In this document: positions 60,051 to 64,000 of the stretch, piece after piece
How the letters are laid out: the number at the start of each line of letters is the position of its first letter
Numbering within the stretch: the stretch's first letter is position 1
Assembly: GCA_034666705.1 (NCBI GenBank)
Contig: JAXDLH010000288.1
Coordinates: 1-64,000, forward strand
Direction: 5' to 3'
Length of the DNA: 64,000 nucleotides
DNA from: JAXDLH01 sp034666705
Lineage (GTDB): Bacteria; Chloroflexota; UBA6077; SHYK01
Made by a program: the position numbers and the translations under genes
The notes under the pieces: generated by a model
What the model saw: only the letters and a program-made list of their open reading frames with translations
Database searches by the model: none
Told to the model about the DNA's origin: nothing

Positions 60051-60707
60051 ATGGCTGAGAGTCTCGTCACTCCCGCGCCGGAGTGGGTCTCCATCGGACG
60101 AGCCTGCCAGATGCTCGGGGTCAATCCCGCCACGTTGCGGCAATGGACCGACGCTGGCAGGCTTGGTGTGTATCGAACACCAGGCGGGCACCGGCGCTTC
60201 AGCGCTGCCGAGGTCGCAGCACTCCGCCGGGCGCCAGATGCCCACCGCGGCGCGGATCTTCCGGCCGCCCTGGTCGCGCAACTGCAAGCGCGGTACCGGG
60301 CGCTTGGCCACTCATCCTCCACGCATCACGGATGGCTCGCGGAGTTGGGCACTGACACGCGCGACGAGCTGCGCGCGCTCGGAGACGAGCTGCTGGCGGA
60401 GCTCGGGCAACTGATCGGTACCCCTTCACCCACCGGTCGTCGCACCGGGCTTGCGGCCGCCCGGCGCATCGGCGCGCGGTACGCGGCGATCGCGGCTCGG
60501 GCGGGTGTGGACGTCGGACAGATCGTCGAGGCGTATGTCATGTTCCGACGTCCGCTGCTCGAGGTACTAGCGAACAGCATTACGCGCTATCCGGAGACGG
60601 GCGCGGAGATCGGCCCAATCATGCGCCGCGCCGAGCGCCTCATGGACGAGGTACTCGAGGGGATCACGGCGTCGAGCACGTCCGGCCGCGAGACGCCGCA
60701 CGCATGA
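60051..60707 (+). CDS. HTH regulator with helical sensor-like domain, hem operon
   Basis: A 218-residue protein. Residues about 12-60 are a MerR/excisionase-type winged HTH (VSIGRACQMLGVNPATLRQW, DAGRLGVYRTPGGHRRFS). The C-terminal about 150 residues are all-helical, resembling the RsbR-N/sensor-globin-like helical bundle (VGQIVEAYVMFRRPLLEVLA). It overlaps hemA by 4 bp, so it is cotranscribed with heme-synthesis genes and probably regulates them. No Cys is present; a heme-ligand His cannot be assigned. Confidence 0.8.
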   Translation: MAESLVTPAPEWVSIGRACQMLGVNPATLRQWTDAGRLGVYRTPGGHRRFSAAEVAALRRAPDAHRGADLPAALVAQLQARYRALGHSSSTHHGWLAELGTDTRDELRALGDELLAELGQLIGTPSPTGRRTGLAAARRIGARYAAIAARAGVDVGQIVEAYVMFRRPLLEVLANSITRYPETGAEIGPIMRRAERLMDEVLEGITASSTSGRETPHA

Positions 60708-61990
60708 TCACGCTGCTTGGCATCGACCACCATTCCGCGCCAGTTGCTCTCCGCGAGCGCCTCGCTTTCGTCGAGGACGAGATTCCCGGGGCACTCCGCG
60801 AGCTGACCTCTACAGCCGACGAGGCCTACCTCCTTTCCACGTGCAATCGGACGGAGATCTACGCAGTAGGCGCCGAACACCCCATCTCTTCCCTGATTGG
60901 ATTTATCGCCGAGCAGCGCGGCGTCAATCCGAACGAGCTCACAGGCCACAGCTACGCGCGCGAAGGGAGCGCCGCCGTCGAGCACCTGCTGCGCGTGGCC
61001 TCCGGCATCGAGTCCATGGTGCTTGGCGAGACACAGATCCTGGGCCAGGTCCGTGATGCATACCAGACCGCACGCGACGCCGGGACCATTGGTCGGGTGT
61101 TGGGCCGGGCGCTGCCGCTCGCACTCGAGGCGGGGAAGCGCGCTCGGACCGAAACCGCGATCAGCCGGGGCGCGCTCTCGGCGAGCTCGGTAGCCGTCGA
61201 CCTCGCCCATCGCCTCCTCGACGGCCTCGGCGGAAGAGCGGTGCTCGTCATCGGTGCCGGGGAAGCCGGCGAGGCGACCGTGCGAGCCCTCATCGAGGGC
61301 GGCGCGGGGGACATTATCGTGGCCAACCGGTCGCCGGAGCGCGCCGAGCGCCTGGCGAGCACGCTGCAAGGCCGTGCCGTCCCGTTCACGGATCTCCAGC
61401 ACGCGCTGGAGCAGGTGGACATCGTCATCAGCTCCACCGGTGCCCCGGAGCACATCGTCACGTACGACCTCGTCCGCCGAGCGATGGACGAGCGTCCCGA
61501 CCGGCCACTCTTCTGTATCGACATCGCGGTACCACGCGACGTCGATCCCGCAGTGGTGGAGCTGCCAAGCGTCGTGCTCTACAACATCGACGATCTCGAG
61601 GCGCTCTGCGCAGCCAACCTCCAGGTGCGCAAGCGCGAGGCCACGGCCGTCGAGCGCATCATCGGCGAGGCGCTCGACGACTTCCGCCAGTGGGAGACCA
61701 CCGAGCAGGTCATCCCGATGATCGGTGAGCTCTACCAGCGCGCGGAGACTATCCGCCAGACTGAGCTGGAACGCACGCTGCGCCGTCTGCCGTCGCTTTC
61801 CGACGAGGAGCGCGCGATGCTCGACGCGATGACCGCCTCGATCGTGCGGCGCCTCCTCCATACGCCGGTCTCGGTGTTGAAATCCAGCCAGGAGGGCCCG
61901 GACGGCGACGCGATCGCGAGCGCCATGCAGCAGCTCTTCAAACTAGCCCGCGAGGAAGTCGCCGGGGTAGGCGCCGAGCGGGCGCCGTGA
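60704..61990 (+). CDS. hemA: Glutamyl-tRNA reductase
   Basis: A 428-residue NADPH-dependent enzyme that reduces glutamyl-tRNA to glutamate-1-semialdehyde, the committed step of C5-route tetrapyrrole synthesis. GIDHHSAPVALRERLAF, the nucleophile Cys47 in STCNRTE, GETQILGQVRDAY and the NADPH loop VLVIGAGEAGEATVRAL are present, with the C-terminal dimerisation helices. ATG overlaps the regulator stop; the stop overlaps the hemC GTG. Confidence 0.97.
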   Translation: MITLLGIDHHSAPVALRERLAFVEDEIPGALRELTSTADEAYLLSTCNRTEIYAVGAEHPISSLIGFIAEQRGVNPNELTGHSYAREGSAAVEHLLRVASGIESMVLGETQILGQVRDAYQTARDAGTIGRVLGRALPLALEAGKRARTETAISRGALSASSVAVDLAHRLLDGLGGRAVLVIGAGEAGEATVRALIEGGAGDIIVANRSPERAERLASTLQGRAVPFTDLQHALEQVDIVISSTGAPEHIVTYDLVRRAMDERPDRPLFCIDIAVPRDVDPAVVELPSVVLYNIDDLEALCAANLQVRKREATAVERIIGEALDDFRQWETTEQVIPMIGELYQRAETIRQTELERTLRRLPSLSDEERAMLDAMTASIVRRLLHTPVSVLKSSQEGPDGDAIASAMQQLFKLAREEVAGVGAERAP

Positions 61991-62910
61991 CGTCGACAGC
62001 CGCGCGCACGCTCCGAGTGGGGACCCGCGGGAGCGCGCTGGCCCGCGCCCAGACCGGCCTGGTGCTCGCCGCCCTCCAGCGCGCTCACCCAGCCAGCGCG
62101 TTCGAGGTGCAGATCATCTCGACGCATGGCGACGAGACCGCGGGACGCGACGACAGCCGACTCGACGGTCAGGGTGCATTCGTGCGGCGAATCGAGGCGG
62201 CGCTTCGTGCCAACGAGATCGACGTCGCGGTGCACAGCGCCAAGGACATGCCGTCCGCCGACCCCGAGGGTCTCGTAATCGGCGCCTTCCCGACGCGCGA
62301 AGACCCGCGGGACGCACTCATCACCACAACAGGGATGACTCTTGCAACCTTGCAGCCCGGGGCTGTCGTCGGCACCGGCAGCCCGCGACGACGCGCGCTG
62401 CTGCTCGATGAGCGCCCGGATATCATCGTACGCCCGATTCGAGGCAACGTCGATACCCGCCTGCGACGCATTGGCCAGGGCGAGATCGCGGGCGTCGTGC
62501 TGGCGGCGGCGGGTCTGCGGCGGCTCGGTCGCGACCCGCAAGCACGGGAGATCTTCGAACCGACCAGATTCGTACCCGCGGTCGGCCAGGGCATCCTCGC
62601 CGTGCAGATACGCGCCGCTGACGAAATGGTCCTCAGGATGCTGAGCGCCATCGACGATCCAACGACGCGTGCCTGTGCCCTCGCCGAGCGCGGCGTAGCC
62701 CTCGCGTTCGGCGCCGGCTGCCAGACGCCCCTCGGCGCCTACGCCCGCCTCGAGAACGGCAGCATCACTCTCGATGCCTTTGTCGCACCGGACGACAGCG
62801 GCGCGCTGGTTCGCGCGCACCGGTCCGGCCCGATCGGCGATGCGGCGTCCCTGGGTCGCACCGTGGGCGAGGCACTGCGCGCAGCGCTCCGGGCGACGGG
62901 GGCGGCGTGA
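61987..62910 (+). CDS. hemC: Hydroxymethylbilane synthase (porphobilinogen deaminase)
   Basis: A 307-residue enzyme. LRVGTRGSALARAQT, AVHSAKDMPS with its catalytic Asp, VGTGSPRRRALLL, and the dipyrromethane-cofactor Cys in AFGAGCQTPLGAYA are intact. GTG start at 61987 and GTGA overlap with hemD show tight coupling within hemA-C-D-B. Confidence 0.97.
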   Translation: MTSTAARTLRVGTRGSALARAQTGLVLAALQRAHPASAFEVQIISTHGDETAGRDDSRLDGQGAFVRRIEAALRANEIDVAVHSAKDMPSADPEGLVIGAFPTREDPRDALITTTGMTLATLQPGAVVGTGSPRRRALLLDERPDIIVRPIRGNVDTRLRRIGQGEIAGVVLAAAGLRRLGRDPQAREIFEPTRFVPAVGQGILAVQIRAADEMVLRMLSAIDDPTTRACALAERGVALAFGAGCQTPLGAYARLENGSITLDAFVAPDDSGALVRAHRSGPIGDAASLGRTVGEALRAALRATGAA

Positions 62911-63701
62911 GCAGGTCACTCGTCGGCATCACGGTGCTCGTAACTCGGCCACCGGACCAGGCATCACGGCTCGCGCAGGCGCTGCGTGCCGAAGGAGCGC
63001 GGGCGCTCGAGGTACCGGCGATCGCTATCGAGCCGCCAGAATCGTGGGAGGCTGCAGATTGGGCGATTGCGCATGGCGGCTACGATTGGGCGGTCTTCAC
63101 CAGCGCGAACGGCGTGCGATTCTTTCTGGACCGCCTCGCCACGACGCACAGTCCCAGCGATTGGTTCCGCGCCACCCGACTTGCCGCAATCGGCCCAGCC
63201 ACGACGCGGGCGCTCGCCGATGCGGGCCTCAAGGTCGACCTCATGCCAGACGAATTCGTGGCCGAGGCGCTCGTGGCCTGCCTGCTCGACGCCGGTGATC
63301 TCACGGCACGCCGCATATTGCTCCCCCGGGGGAATATTGCGCGCGAGACGTTGAGCCGTGAGCTGCTGCGCGCTGGGGCTCTCGTAGACGCACCGGTCGT
63401 CTATCGCACCGTCTCGGCCCGGGCACCGGCAGGGCTGCGGGAGCAACTCGATGGTGGCGCGATTGACGCGGCCACGTTTACCTCGTCGTCGTCGGTGCGG
63501 GGGCTCCTCGAGATGATGGACAGCGACGTCGCTGCGCTGCGCCGACTCGCGATCGCCTGCATTGGCCCGGTCACCGCCGCCACGGTCCACGAGCTGGGAC
63601 TCGAGCCTGCCATCATCGCCGAGACGGCCACGATCGACGGTCTCGTGCGTGCGCTCTGTACCCACTACGCCACAGTTTCGGCCAGGGGAGATACGAAATG
63701 A
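62907..63701 (+). CDS. hemD: Uroporphyrinogen-III synthase
   Basis: A 264-residue HemD, which cyclises and inverts ring D of hydroxymethylbilane. Sequence conservation in this family is low, but the N-terminus ITVLVTRPPDQASRLAQAL, DWAVFTSANGVRFFLDRL, the central IGPATTRALADAG and ATFTSSSSVRGLLEMM followed by ACIGPVTAATVHELG match its two-domain pattern, and position between hemC and hemB confirms it. Confidence 0.94.
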   Translation: MSRSLVGITVLVTRPPDQASRLAQALRAEGARALEVPAIAIEPPESWEAADWAIAHGGYDWAVFTSANGVRFFLDRLATTHSPSDWFRATRLAAIGPATTRALADAGLKVDLMPDEFVAEALVACLLDAGDLTARRILLPRGNIARETLSRELLRAGALVDAPVVYRTVSARAPAGLREQLDGGAIDAATFTSSSSVRGLLEMMDSDVAALRRLAIACIGPVTAATVHELGLEPAIIAETATIDGLVRALCTHYATVSARGDTK

Positions 63702-64000
63702 TTGCGCAACAGGCGCCAACCGGCGCCGCGGCCTTCCCGATCGCTAGGCCACGTCGCCTGCGGCGAACCGCGGCCCTCCGCGCGCTGGTGCGGGAAACCG
63801 AGCTGCGGCCGACCGACTTTATCCTGCCGCTCTTCGTGGTCGAGGGGCGGGACGTACGAATGCCCGTGAGCTCGATGCCAGGGGTGTTCCAGTTGTCCAT
63901 CGCGCACGCCGTCGCCGCAGCACGCGAGGCGCACGATTTGCACATCCCAGCAGTCATCCTGTTCGGAATCCCCGATGCGAAGGACGAACGGGGCAGCGGC
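63698..64000 (+). CDS. hemB: Porphobilinogen synthase (5' part)
   Basis: The first 101 codons of delta-aminolevulinic acid dehydratase; the gene runs off the window. RPRRLRRTAALRALVRET, LRPTDFILPLFVVEGRD, SSMPGVFQLSIAHAV and AVILFGIPDAKDERGS are diagnostic. ATG at 63698 overlaps the hemD stop. The catalytic lysines and metal site lie beyond 64000. Confidence 0.96.
   Translation, partial: MIAQQAPTGAAAFPIARPRRLRRTAALRALVRETELRPTDFILPLFVVEGRDVRMPVSSMPGVFQLSIAHAVAAAREAHDLHIPAVILFGIPDAKDERGSG

Overview
The window is GC-rich and densely coding, with genes packed into long same-strand runs that often overlap by 4 bp (ATGA, GTGA, TGATG). Several features point to a Chloroflexota bacterium, plausibly Thermomicrobia: a Thr/Pro-repeat linker in an exported foldase, the rpsF-ssb-rpsR cluster followed by that foldase, a spermidine operon, and frequent GTG/TTG starts. 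This placement is an inference from gene content, not a phylogeny. I see no insertion sequences, prophage genes or CRISPR arrays.

Layout. 70-8266 (minus) is one apparent ten-gene operon: a SufD-like protein, SufS, SufU, a DsrE-like protein, a hydrolase, an acetyltransferase, LarB, LarC and two glycosyltransferases. It starts at a promoter that carries a perfect inverted repeat. 8306-16784 holds an SdpI-like membrane protein, a bifunctional aldolase/dehydrogenase, proline-catabolic PruA, an inositol-phosphatase-family enzyme and the TldD/TldE pair. 16861-19662 is the rpsF-ssb-rpsR-foldase operon. 19767-23340 has tRNA-Leu, a degenerate class II aldolase, the RNase P RNA, a flavin-fold oxidase and guaB. 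23606-31477 has a secreted S41 protease, a cell-wall amidase, trmI and the polyamine operon speD-speE-speB. 31488-40030 (minus) is a small gas-vesicle operon continuing into two histidine kinases, followed by an anion transporter. 40172-44580 is a shikimate-pathway operon (aroF-aroE-aroKB-aroQ) behind a textbook aromatic attenuator. 44497-54990 has an NYN/LOTUS RNA-binding-type protein and an exopolysaccharide cluster ending in rmlA-rmlB. 55138-59780 has purA, a glycogen-debranching-type hydrolase and a MurG-like protein. 60051-64000 is a regulator plus hemA-hemC-hemD-hemB; hemB is cut by the window end.

The most notable observations concern expression control. An aromatic leader peptide (six aromatic residues in nine codons) precedes a terminator and a competing antiterminator upstream of aroF. 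Two other operons, speD and guaB, also have a mini-ORF that ends at the foot of an intrinsic terminator. Three genes (rpsF, trmI, speB) appear to start at CTG, one of them in a CTGA overlap. Other points of interest are a GvpJ/S-GvpK fusion, the joining of gas-vesicle genes to a two-kinase signalling pair, the linkage of Fe-S assembly with nickel-pincer-cofactor genes, a collagen-like extension on ribosomal protein S18, and a metabolic-enzyme relic with a long Arg/Gly/Asn/Pro tail beside rnpB.
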